A DNA stretch of 11,820 nucleotides from an uncultured Chloroflexota bacterium (GTDB taxonomy: Bacteria; Chloroflexota; Anaerolineae; Aggregatilineales; Phototrophicaceae): assembly GCA_937927665.1 (NCBI GenBank), contig CALBRY010000437.1, positions 1-11,820 of the forward strand. The letters are read 5' to 3'. The notes under the pieces were generated by a model. That model saw only the letters and a list, made by a program, of their open reading frames with translations, did not search any database and was not told the origin of the DNA. The translations under genes and the position numbers were made by a program. Positions 6,051-11,820 of this stretch are shown in pieces; the first letter of the stretch is position 1; each line of letters begins with the position of its first letter.

Positions 6051-6414
6051 AGCCTGACTTCAATGTGAAACCTCTCACCAGTGTTGGTGGAATTCTTCCT
6101 CAGTATCACATTATCGAAATCGGCTTCGGCGGGCAATGAGGGAGGTTGTGTCTCCCCACTGCCCAAAAGATCGCTGCCTCGCGAAGCAAGACTTCCGTTT
6201 GAGGCTGTATCACACTTCCCGGGAGTCCCTGCCAAGCGATACGGCGATTCCCATCGTATCGCTTGGCTCATCCGCTCAGCAAGCTGGTCATCCATTATGC
6301 CGCTGTTGTTATTGATACCCCCCTCGTTTTCACTCATGACCGAAATGGGATTGATCGCCGCGACCGACGCGCTATCTTCGGGTTCGGAGGAGGATACGCC
6401 GTCGGAAGACTCCG
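6051..6414. other. Non-coding stretch rich in inverted repeats
   Basis: No convincing gene lies here. The one long + frame (6081-6437) starts at a GTG without an SD site and has no recognisable domain; the opposite frame runs into the DUF1573 gene. The stretch contains a weak stem just after the DUF1573 gene (CACCA/TGGTG, 6076-6089, no T-run), a nested stem GCCTC-GAAG / CTTC-GAGGC (6176-6205), the 8-bp palindrome TCCCGGGA (6217-6224) and the strong 13-bp stem listed separately. This density of symmetry could reflect a decayed mobile element or an untranslated RNA. I see no transposase fragment. Confidence 0.5.
6231..6267. repeat. Perfect 13-bp inverted repeat
   Basis: GCCAAGCGATACG (6231-6243) and CGTATCGCTTGGC (6255-6267) are exact reverse complements separated by 11 bases. 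On neither strand is the stem followed by a T-run, so it does not look like an intrinsic terminator, although it could end transcription from the convergent genes by another route. It might equally be a recombination or protein-binding site. Confidence 0.7.
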
Positions 6415-6736
6415 CTAACGGTGATGAACGATATTGACAATGCGACCGTTCGGGTCACGTGCGAAAAACCGCCGCACACCCCAAGGCTCATCTGTCAACG
6501 GATAAACAACTTCGACATTCTGAGCGACAGCACGGGTATGCGCACCATCAACATCATCGGGTAAGGTCGGGATGCAACCCTGAAGGATCGCTTGAGATGA
6601 CACTCACTTGACTTGTCGGATTGTCAGGCGAAACAAACGTCACAATCCAATCCATGTCCATTGCAACGCGAAAGCCCAAGACCTCAACATAAAATGATTG
6701 GCTCTGTTGGGGAACTTCCGATACCAGCCTATGCAC
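6415..6736 (-). pseudogene. VOC (glyoxalase/bleomycin-resistance) family gene, frameshifted
   Basis: Two overlapping frames together spell one VOC-superfamily protein. The 5' part (6736 to about 6557) reads SFYVEVLGFRVAMDMDW, with the typical VOC strand-turn and S-P-D-N-P-T-S-Q-V-S-V. The 3' part (about 6560 to 6415) continues in another frame with DDVDGAH, YPLTDEPWGVRRFF and DPNGR-I-V-N-I, the canonical end of the fold. The switch falls near 6557-6560, where the sequence changes frame inside HPDLT/DDVD. The only available start is a GTG at 6734-6736 that has no SD and overlaps the end of the hydrolase gene by 8 bases, and the N-terminus looks a few residues short. It is most likely a decaying gene; a sequencing error is the alternative. 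Metal ligands cannot be judged because of the break. Confidence 0.75.
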
Positions 6737-8219
6737 GAAAGTTCAAACCATCTTCTACCGGATACGCCAGCAGCAGCAGTGGTTTCATCGACTCCAGCGA
6801 GACATTGATCCATGTTTCAATCAGTATCCCGTCTCCGACAAAATGGCAGACCAGCGTATGGTAAAACGGAGTCTCATAGAACCGGATGATAATCGTAAAC
6901 ACATCTTCGGCAGTCCATGCCCCGCTGGTCATGATTTGCGTGCCTTCAAACAACAAAGGTTGACTGAACAGGGCAGTTGTCTGACCTCGCTGCCATCTGC
7001 CGTAACCACAGGGGATAGTCTCCTCGCCTGCCGCTGTTTTGATCTTGATGGTGCAATCGGCTCCGACAAAACGCAGGGCGATGGCTTCAATCTCAAGTTC
7101 ATTGACATCGACCGCATAAGTCCGTCCGGAAATCTGTGACGCAATCGGCACTGCTGCCTGCCCCTGCACAGGCGCTAGGCTCAGGCTGGACTGTTTCTGG
7201 GATAGCGCCTCTTGGGCTACGGCATCCTCGGGAAGCGGGTCAGGTCGCATCGCTGGAAGCAGGATTTCCCAAACCAAGTTCAGCGGCTGCTGCATATCAA
7301 AGACATCGATGCCACTCGTGATCGCAAGGACAGCATCCTGTTCCGGCATGACAATACAATACTGCCCAAACACCCCATCCCCCCGATAAGCCTTGTGACG
7401 ACAGCGCCAGAACTGATAGCCGTAGCCTTGCGTCCAGTCGATTTGCGCCCCATCGCTGTTTGATATCTGAGACGATGTCGCTGCTTCGACCCACGCTTCA
7501 GGCAGAAGCTGCTCGCCCTGCCACATTCCCTTTTGCAGGTAAAGTTGACCGAATTTGGCGATATCCTCTGTTTTGAGGCTCAGTCCAATGCCGCCCGCCG
7601 TGATCCCTTGCGGGGATTCTTTCCACGAGGCGCTCTCGATACCCAACGGCGCGAACAGCCGGGGTTGCAGATAGTCGACGAGTTTCATACCGGTCGTTTT
7701 CTGCACAATTGCAGACAGCATATAAGTCGCCCCGGTGTTATAGACAAAGTGCGTTCCCGGCGTATGGACAACAGGCACTTCCAGAAAGCCTTTGATCCAG
7801 TTGCCATCGGGACGATCCACCATAAACGACCAGGTATCCACAGCTTGTCCCGTAGACATCGACAGCAGATGTCGCACACGCATCGTCGCCAGCAAATCGC
7901 TCCGATCAACCGGGATTTCCTCCGGGAAAAAGGATGTCACCGGATCGTCGATTGAAAAACGTCCCTCGGCTGCTGCAAACCCTACCGCCGTTGAGGTAAA
8001 ACTCTTGCTGAGCGAAAAGAGCATATGCGGATGTTCATGCCCGTAAGGCGACCACCAGCCCTCGGCAACCACCTTCCCATGACGCAGCAGCATGAAGCTG
8101 TGGATTTCGCGAATCTGACTCGCTAGCGCTTCGATAAATTGAAGCACAGCGGGTGAAGCGATCCCCTGACTTTCGGGCGTAACGCGTGGTAAATCGTACC
8201 CCACTGAGGAGGAGCGCAT
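6729..8219 (-). CDS. Serine hydrolase, beta-lactamase (class C / PBP-like) family
   Basis: A 496-residue protein of the beta-lactamase-related serine hydrolase family. The active-site motif S69-L-S-K72 occurs in the typical context MLFSLSKSFTSTAVG, the second motif is Y160-N161 in HFVYNTGATY, and a conserved region AYRGDGVFGQYCIVMP (around 298-313) takes the place of the KTG/HxG motif. The start TPESQGI is usual for the group. The C-terminal 130 or so residues are a separate all-beta-looking domain. No signal peptide is visible, so a cytoplasmic esterase or peptidase is more likely than a true periplasmic beta-lactamase; the substrate is unknown. ATG 8217-8219 is chosen because an in-frame TAA lies just upstream; only a weak GGAA precedes it. 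It has its own promoter (see 8259-8267). Confidence 0.9.
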   Translation of the reverse strand: MRSSSVGYDLPRVTPESQGIASPAVLQFIEALASQIREIHSFMLLRHGKVVAEGWWSPYGHEHPHMLFSLSKSFTSTAVGFAAAEGRFSIDDPVTSFFPEEIPVDRSDLLATMRVRHLLSMSTGQAVDTWSFMVDRPDGNWIKGFLEVPVVHTPGTHFVYNTGATYMLSAIVQKTTGMKLVDYLQPRLFAPLGIESASWKESPQGITAGGIGLSLKTEDIAKFGQLYLQKGMWQGEQLLPEAWVEAATSSQISNSDGAQIDWTQGYGYQFWRCRHKAYRGDGVFGQYCIVMPEQDAVLAITSGIDVFDMQQPLNLVWEILLPAMRPDPLPEDAVAQEALSQKQSSLSLAPVQGQAAVPIASQISGRTYAVDVNELEIEAIALRFVGADCTIKIKTAAGEETIPCGYGRWQRGQTTALFSQPLLFEGTQIMTSGAWTAEDVFTIIIRFYETPFYHTLVCHFVGDGILIETWINVSLESMKPLLLLAYPVEDGLNFRA

Positions 8220-8258
8220 CGGTTAATTCCATGTTCACTAAGAGGAAAGAGGAGCAAG

Positions 8259-8267
8259 ATTATATCA
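8259..8267 (-). promoter_or_regulatory. Extended -10 promoter of the serine hydrolase gene
   Basis: On the minus strand TGATATAAT gives a perfect -10 hexamer with the TGn extension. It lies about 40 bases before the hydrolase ATG, leaving a short leader. No good -35 is visible at 16-18 bases, as expected for extended -10 promoters. Confidence 0.6.
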
Positions 8268-8437
8268 CCAGCCTACCGGTCATCCTATGAAAAGTCTATC
8301 GCCTCTGTTTCAACGTGAAATGTTGAGAGAATGCAAGCCGGATTGGTGATCGGCAACACGGTGGATCGCGCCTGCACCGGAGGGATGGTCATGCACTGCT
8401 GAAGCTTGACAGCTGCGCGTATGGAATTGAGACACCC

Positions 8438-8465
8438 GCTCCGCATCGTTGATCCGATGCGAAGC
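8438..8465 (-). terminator. Hairpin downstream of the MerR-family gene
   Basis: CGCATCG (8442-8448) pairs perfectly with CGATGCG (8455-8461) across a 6-base loop, and the stem extends with GCT/AGC past one mismatch. It lies 22 bases after the MerR-family stop codon. The minus-strand sequence beyond it is not T-rich, so it is either a weak terminator or a 3' RNA-stabilising stem. Confidence 0.4.
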
Positions 8466-8487
8466 AGGTGCCTGCGTATCCTTGAGA

Positions 8488-9312
8488 CTAGCCGTTCGAC
8501 TTCTTCACCGGATACTGCACTTCGGTCGCGGAGTCGCTGTAGTCCTCCGGATTATGCTTGATGTAGACCTCGCGATATGGTCCAACGATTTCATACCCAT
8601 TCGCCTCGATCCATTGCAGGATCGCCGTGTGGAGCTGCGTGAAGTCTTCGAAATTGCCGTGATGCACGGCAGTCGCGACCTGTGTCTCCGGCAGTTGGTA
8701 TACCTTCACGCGATCATTCCCCGGTAGTGAGCGATCCACCGGAACTGCTGCCTCGGCATCCTCATTCATGAGCACTTCGGCAGGTTGATGCCAGATGGCG
8801 AAATGTGCACCGGTCACTTTCATGTTTTGGTGCTTCACGTAGTCCCAGACTTCCCCGAAAGCCGGGTTCAGGTACTGCGGCACCTGATCATTCGTTGGGA
8901 TGGTCACACGACGCGAGACAATCATTATGGGGGGAATGGTCTTGAGTACCACATCATACATAGACATGTTGTCCTCCAGTTCTATCTGTCTCAGACGTGC
9001 CGCTATACGTGACAGGCGCGCCTGTTCGGCAGCCAGATGCTGTTCCAACTCCGCGTGCTTTAAGGTCAGCATGCCGCGCAGTTGATCCAGCGTGAGTCCG
9101 CCGTTCAATACCTGCTCAATCTGCTCCAGCGTGAACCCAAGGTCTTTGAGCGCCAGAATGCGATTGAGCCGGGGCAGCTGCGCCACCGAGTAGTAACGAT
9201 AGCCTGTGAAGCTGTCCACCTTGACGGGTTTGAGCAGTCCGATGTCGTCGTAGTGGCGCAGCGTCACGATAGAGACTTGTCCGAGACGTGCGAAATCGCC
9301 GATTCTGATCAT
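8488..9312 (-). CDS. MerR-family transcription regulator with GyrI-like effector domain
   Basis: A 274-residue regulator with the BmrR-like layout. The N-terminal MerR winged helix-turn-helix occupies about 1-70 (IRIGDFARLGQVSIVTLRHYDDIGLLKP, then TGYRYYS and ALKDLGFTLEQIEQVL), a dimerisation coiled coil about 75-115, and a GyrI-like small-molecule-binding domain about 119-268. MerR/GyrI-like proteins bind hydrophobic or cationic compounds and activate drug-efflux or detoxification genes by untwisting promoters with 19-bp spacers. There are no Cys ligands of the metal-sensing MerR type, so a drug-like ligand is likelier than a metal. GGAG (9323-9326 on the + strand) lies 10 bases before the ATG. 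Its promoter carries an ideal MerR operator, so it almost certainly regulates itself. The adjacent serine hydrolase does not carry a copy of this operator. Confidence 0.93.
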   Translation of the reverse strand: MIRIGDFARLGQVSIVTLRHYDDIGLLKPVKVDSFTGYRYYSVAQLPRLNRILALKDLGFTLEQIEQVLNGGLTLDQLRGMLTLKHAELEQHLAAEQARLSRIAARLRQIELEDNMSMYDVVLKTIPPIMIVSRRVTIPTNDQVPQYLNPAFGEVWDYVKHQNMKVTGAHFAIWHQPAEVLMNEDAEAAVPVDRSLPGNDRVKVYQLPETQVATAVHHGNFEDFTQLHTAILQWIEANGYEIVGPYREVYIKHNPEDYSDSATEVQYPVKKSNG

Positions 9313-9693
9313 GATGATTTATCTCCGCGCGAAGATAGCCTTACGATACTGTCTCAGGTCACCTGAGAGTCAAGCGGGAATCGAAAACAGGATTGCGGCT
9401 GTACAACGGTAATTCACAGTCGTTTCGGATTGAGCCGGACGACATCACCGTGACACTCGGTCACAGCGAGAATCTGAGTGGGGCGGCGCTCCCGGCGCAG
9501 GAGTCGGAGATCGCGCTTGTGTGGGGATTGGGGCGTACCGGTTTGCCTTGCAGTGCTGACTTCTATCTCCTCACTTGCACAACAAACTCATCTGCATAAA
9601 CTTCATGATAATCATCGTCTCATTCCTCGTCGCTATGGTTATAAGTTCATAATTCGTACATATCAACCGATGCCTGTGAGGTCGCATAGATTC
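9313..9693. other. Intergenic region between divergent MerR and PKD-protein genes
   Basis: The first 60 bases hold the MerR promoter and operator. A short stem GTGAC/GTCAC lies at 9450-9464. From about 9570 to 9693 the DNA becomes clearly AT-rich, with -10-like boxes TATAAG (9640-9645) and CATAAT (9649-9654), so the promoter of the PKD-protein gene is probably here, but I cannot pair a good -35. Frames crossing the region (for example + 9393-9599) have no recognisable product. Confidence 0.5.
9343..9373 (-). promoter_or_regulatory. MerR-type promoter with 19-bp spacer and palindromic operator
   Basis: On the minus strand a -35 TTGACT (9368-9373) and a -10 TATCGT (9343-9348) are separated by exactly 19 bases. 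The spacer is mostly filled by the palindrome TCTCAGGT-C-ACCTGAGA (+ strand 9352-9368, 8-bp arms around one base), whose last base also belongs to the -35. Over-long 19-bp spacers with a central dyad are diagnostic of MerR-activated promoters. The predicted start of transcription is about 24 bases before the regulator's ATG. Confidence 0.85.
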
Positions 9694-11271
9694 ATGATAC
9701 GTATCAAGTCTGCCAGATTTATCGTGGTTCTGATGTGCGTATTGACCGGTTTTATTGTCAGTTCATCCCAACCAGTACAAGCCGCCGTTTCACAGATTGT
9801 GTTATCCAATGTGCCACAGTCGGGATTTAGTGCCTCGTACAACTCGAATTTTTTCGATATTGGAACTCGGTTTTCCGTTCCAGCAGGAGATAATTACACA
9901 CTCAACAGCGTGAGTGTACAGTTGAACGGGGTTTCGGCATCATTTCAAGCGTATCTATATGAAACGCCCGGAGCGCTTCCCGGCAGCCTTGTTTCCCAAA
10001 TCGGTGGGGCGGTCGCGGTCAACGCAACAGGTGCTGGCGTAGTCACACCCTTTACGGCTGATGTCCCCATCACCTTGCAGGCAAATCATACCTACATGAT
10101 TCTGCTCACGGGAACAGGCAGTTACGGGTTGACGGCAAATCTGCCGTCAGGGATTTTCACGTTTCAATCTGGCGTACTTTATGATCGGACCACCCCAACT
10201 TGGGTCAGCATTTCCACTCTTTCACTTGCGCTTTCTATCGAAGCGACACCTCAACTGGCACCAACTGCCAGCTTTTCCGCCGCCCCAACTGACCTCTCGG
10301 TCGTTTTCACCGACACTAGTACGGAATCTCCGAACGGTTGGTCATGGTCGTTTGGGGATGGGGATAATAGTTCGCTTCAGAACCCGACCCATCTATACTC
10401 GACCGATGGAATGTACAATGTCTGCCTTACCGCATCCAATCTGTATGGCAGCAGCAGTCCGGTTTGCCAAAATGTGACCGTCTCGAACGGCGCTCCAACC
10501 GTGACGATTAACCAAGCAGGCACACAAGCGGATCCAACCTCCTCCAGCCCTATCGTTTTTGAGGTGCAGTTCAGTGAGCCGGTTAACGGTTTTGACTCAA
10601 CGGACATCGCACTCAGCGGCAGTGCGGGCGGTGTGTGGAATGTCGGTGTTAGTGGAAGCGGCAGTACCTATCAAGTAGAAATCAGCGGAATGACAACGGC
10701 AGGCAGCGTGACTGTTAGCATTCCGGCGGGAGCAGCACAGGATATTTATGGGGCGAACAGCCTCGCGTCCACGAGTATTGATAATACAGTGACGTTTGAT
10801 GTGCTAGGCATTCCGTCAAGTATCGTACCCCCTACACTGCCACCGCCGCCGCCCACACCGCTGTGCATCGACCTTAACTTTGATGAAAATGGTGTGGTGC
10901 GTGCCAGTCTGTCAGATGCATTTGGCTACGCGATCCACTGTCGTGTGCTGTACCAGAATGGAAGATCGACTCAATGGCTGGGGAATAGTCTCTACAGTGA
11001 AAGCAACCTCGGCATACCCGGTCTCACTGAACTCGGCATTCTTCAGGCGATCGACATCTTTAGCCCATCGGGGATGACATACTTTACAGGGGGTGGTGTT
11101 TTCTGCCTACGCGGCGAAGGGACTCTGATCTGGTTGTCTGCGAACCAGTCCCCACGCCATGCCGAGATCATTGGCAGCTACACAGTACCGGAGTTCCCCG
11201 GTTTTACCTGTGCTACCCTGTTTGAACCAGGAGCGTTTGTTCTCGTACGGCACAATCCAATTAACCCCTAA
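9694..11271 (+). CDS. Exported multidomain protein with PKD and Ig-like domains
   Basis: A 525-residue secreted protein. A signal peptide (about 1-30, hydrophobic core FIVVLMCVLTGFIV, likely cleavage VQA|AV) is followed by a beta-rich domain at about 31-185 that resembles 'choice-of-anchor' exported domains, a PKD domain at about 191-263 (SFSAAPTD, WSWSFGDGDNSS, NPTHLYSTDGMYNVCLTASN), a bacterial Ig-like domain at about 269-370, a Pro-rich linker (379-389, PPTLPPPPPTP) and a C-terminal Cys-containing domain at about 391-520 that I do not recognise by name. I start at ATG 9694 because it gives a normal signal peptide; the open frame back to 9478 adds an Arg-rich stretch with no SD. It is probably cell-surface or extracellular, possibly adhesive; no catalytic motif is visible. 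It is transcribed alone, between its own promoter region and a strong terminator. Confidence 0.85.
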   Translation: MIRIKSARFIVVLMCVLTGFIVSSSQPVQAAVSQIVLSNVPQSGFSASYNSNFFDIGTRFSVPAGDNYTLNSVSVQLNGVSASFQAYLYETPGALPGSLVSQIGGAVAVNATGAGVVTPFTADVPITLQANHTYMILLTGTGSYGLTANLPSGIFTFQSGVLYDRTTPTWVSISTLSLALSIEATPQLAPTASFSAAPTDLSVVFTDTSTESPNGWSWSFGDGDNSSLQNPTHLYSTDGMYNVCLTASNLYGSSSPVCQNVTVSNGAPTVTINQAGTQADPTSSSPIVFEVQFSEPVNGFDSTDIALSGSAGGVWNVGVSGSGSTYQVEISGMTTAGSVTVSIPAGAAQDIYGANSLASTSIDNTVTFDVLGIPSSIVPPTLPPPPPTPLCIDLNFDENGVVRASLSDAFGYAIHCRVLYQNGRSTQWLGNSLYSESNLGIPGLTELGILQAIDIFSPSGMTYFTGGGVFCLRGEGTLIWLSANQSPRHAEIIGSYTVPEFPGFTCATLFEPGAFVLVRHNPINP

Positions 11272-11291
11272 GGTCGAACATTTCCACATCG

Positions 11292-11329
11292 AACAGCGCC
11301 TACCGTTTGTCAGGTAGGCGCTGTTTATT
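11292..11329 (+). terminator. Strong intrinsic terminator after the PKD-protein gene
   Basis: AACAGCGCCTACC (11292-11304) pairs perfectly with GGTAGGCGCTGTT (11313-11325) across an 8-base loop, and the 3' arm runs straight into TTTATT. It lies 20 bases after the PKD-protein stop codon. Confidence 0.9.
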
Positions 11330-11438
11330 CTGGGCGATCGTTCATCAATACCCGTGGTGCGTGAAATGCACCCGGACTTTTCGATGATGCCGTGGGCAGT
11401 TTTCACCCTCAAACCGAAATCTTCCAATCCTTCGACCT

Positions 11439-11469
11439 TCCCTGATGCTTTGGTTATTTCAATCAGGGA
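11439..11469 (+). promoter_or_regulatory. Hairpin burying the SD site of the small ORF
   Basis: TCCCTGAT (11439-11446) is the exact complement of ATCAGGGA (11462-11469), with a 15-base A/T-rich loop. The 3' arm contains most of the AGGGAG ribosome-binding site (11465-11470) of the 39-codon ORF that starts at 11478, so in the folded RNA translation should be blocked. The pairing is seen; regulation is inferred. Confidence 0.5.
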
Positions 11470-11477
11470 GCATGGGC

Positions 11478-11597
11478 ATGAACCTCTCGCAAGCAGTTCA
11501 GGATTTGTTTAATGATATTTTGGATGTGGTGCGGATCGTCGCGTCCATCGCCGCTGTCATAGGGTATATCGGGAGCGTCGTGCGGCGGCGTACGTGA
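11478..11597 (+). CDS. Small single-helix membrane-type ORF (39 residues)
   Basis: This short frame is preceded by a good SD, AGGGAG at 11465-11470, 7 bases before ATG 11478; an in-frame ATG at 11472 is only 1 base from the SD and is unlikely to be used. The product has a polar, acidic N-terminus (MNLSQAVQDLFNDIL), one helix long enough to cross a membrane (VVRIVASIAAVIGYIGSVV) and a basic end (RRRT). This is the general design of small membrane proteins, including type I toxins and phage-like holins, but I recognise no family. The stop codon TGA (11595-11597) lies exactly where the structured RNA to its right appears to begin, so the frame could also be the 5' exon of an interrupted gene. 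Coding status is moderate: good SD and sensible hydropathy, but very short. Confidence 0.45.
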   Translation: MNLSQAVQDLFNDILDVVRIVASIAAVIGYIGSVVRRRT

Positions 11598-11820
11598 GGT
11601 CACCCGACTGACGCAAGGGGAAAACCCGAAGCGGACAATAGTATGTCGGGAAAAGGGACGAGCCGCGAAACCGTTGAAGCGATGCTGAGTGCCGGGACCT
11701 GAGCGGTATGGGTGAAGCTCATGAAAACAGCGATTTGGTCAGGTTGAGCTGGCGCTTTTTGACGGCGTACAGCTTGTACTGCGCTGCGCCATTAGTCCTC
11801 ACACGAACGAGGACGAGCGG
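11594..11820 (+). ncRNA. Structured RNA, possibly 5' part (domain I) of a group II intron; truncated by window end
   Basis: No gene is open through this stretch, and it folds on itself in a nested manner: CCCGAC (11603-11608) with GTCGGG (11645-11650) enclosing CGC/GCG (11612-11614, 11631-11633) and GGG/CCC (11618-11620, 11625-11627) over an AAAA loop; TGAGC/GCTCA (11700-11704, 11717-11721); TGGCGC/GCGCCA (11750-11755, 11786-11791) enclosing GTAC/GTAC; and GTCCTC/GAGGAC (11795-11800, 11809-11814). The run of A-rich and GAAA-type joints and the phrase GCGGTATGGGTGAAGCTC recall domain I of bacterial group II introns. GTGAG at 11594 or GTGCG at 11580 could be the 5' end (consensus GUGYG). The reverse-transcriptase ORF would lie beyond the window. 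The class is tentative; the structure itself is well supported. Confidence 0.42.

Noticed and set aside
5816..6337. 173-codon minus strand frame
   Set aside because: It is antisense to the end of the DUF1573 gene and reads through the hairpin-rich stretch; its composition is not protein-like.
6081..6437. 118-codon + strand frame after the DUF1573 gene
   Set aside because: It starts at a GTG without an SD, has no recognisable domain, crosses the inverted repeats and overlaps the VOC pseudogene remnant.
9478..9693. Upstream extension of the PKD protein with an Arg-rich start
   Set aside because: It has no SD, its base composition differs from the gene, and it would bury a normal signal peptide 72 residues inside the protein.
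11356..11372. GGTGC/GCACC stem followed after 6 bases by TTTT
   Set aside because: The arms are only 5 bp and the T-run is not adjacent, and a much stronger terminator already lies just upstream.
11107..11427. 106-codon minus strand frame across the end of the PKD gene
   Set aside because: It runs through the strong intrinsic terminator and antisense to the PKD protein, with no SD or domain.
11643..11702. 19-codon frame (ATG 11643) within the structured RNA
   Set aside because: It lies inside the stem-rich region, has no SD, and its ATG falls next to a paired stem arm; more likely a chance frame in an RNA.
1..11820. CRISPR array, tRNA or rRNA genes, complete insertion sequence
   Set aside because: I found no regularly spaced repeats, no cloverleaf or rRNA-like segment and no transposase fragment anywhere in the window.

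Overview
The window is an ordinary-looking bacterial chromosome segment at roughly 50-55% GC. The gene families and the layout of the secreted PKD protein fit a Chloroflexota (Anaerolineae-like) bacterium. That assignment is inference from family recollection; no marker gene or rRNA is present.

Left part (2-1538, + strand): a tight run of small stress and envelope proteins. It holds the end of one GlsB/YeaQ/YmgE protein, a complete paralogue, a YtxH-domain protein, a YggT-like membrane protein and a CsbD-like protein. All have good Shine-Dalgarno (SD) sites and short gaps, so they look like one operon.

Metal/redox part (1742-6050): two divergent transcription units share a 128-base intergenic region. 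Leftwards are an HMA-domain metallochaperone and an exported protein with two DUF305 domains flanking a very Met/His-rich centre. Rightwards are a NarL-type response regulator, a histidine kinase with an unusual C-terminal YHS (metal-binding type) domain, a c-type cytochrome lipoprotein and a membrane-anchored DUF1573-like protein, overlapping or closely spaced. A coherent reading is a copper- or metal-responsive two-component system controlling an envelope metal/redox module. The individual families are known; the kinase-YHS fusion in this setting is the most system-like feature of the window.

Middle (6051-9312, mostly - strand): a 364-base non-coding stretch with a perfect 13-bp inverted repeat, a frameshifted VOC (glyoxalase-like) pseudogene, a serine beta-lactamase-like hydrolase with an extended -10 promoter, and a MerR-family regulator with a GyrI-like effector domain. 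The MerR promoter has the diagnostic 19-bp spacer filled by a 17-bp palindrome, so autoregulation is very likely.

Right part (9694-11820, + strand): an exported multidomain protein (PKD, Ig-like, Pro-rich linker, unrecognised C-terminal domain) ends at a strong intrinsic terminator. After it comes a 39-residue membrane-type ORF whose SD site is buried in a hairpin. The window then runs into a densely self-complementary, apparently non-coding stretch that I read tentatively as the 5' part of a group II intron or another large structured RNA, cut by the window edge.
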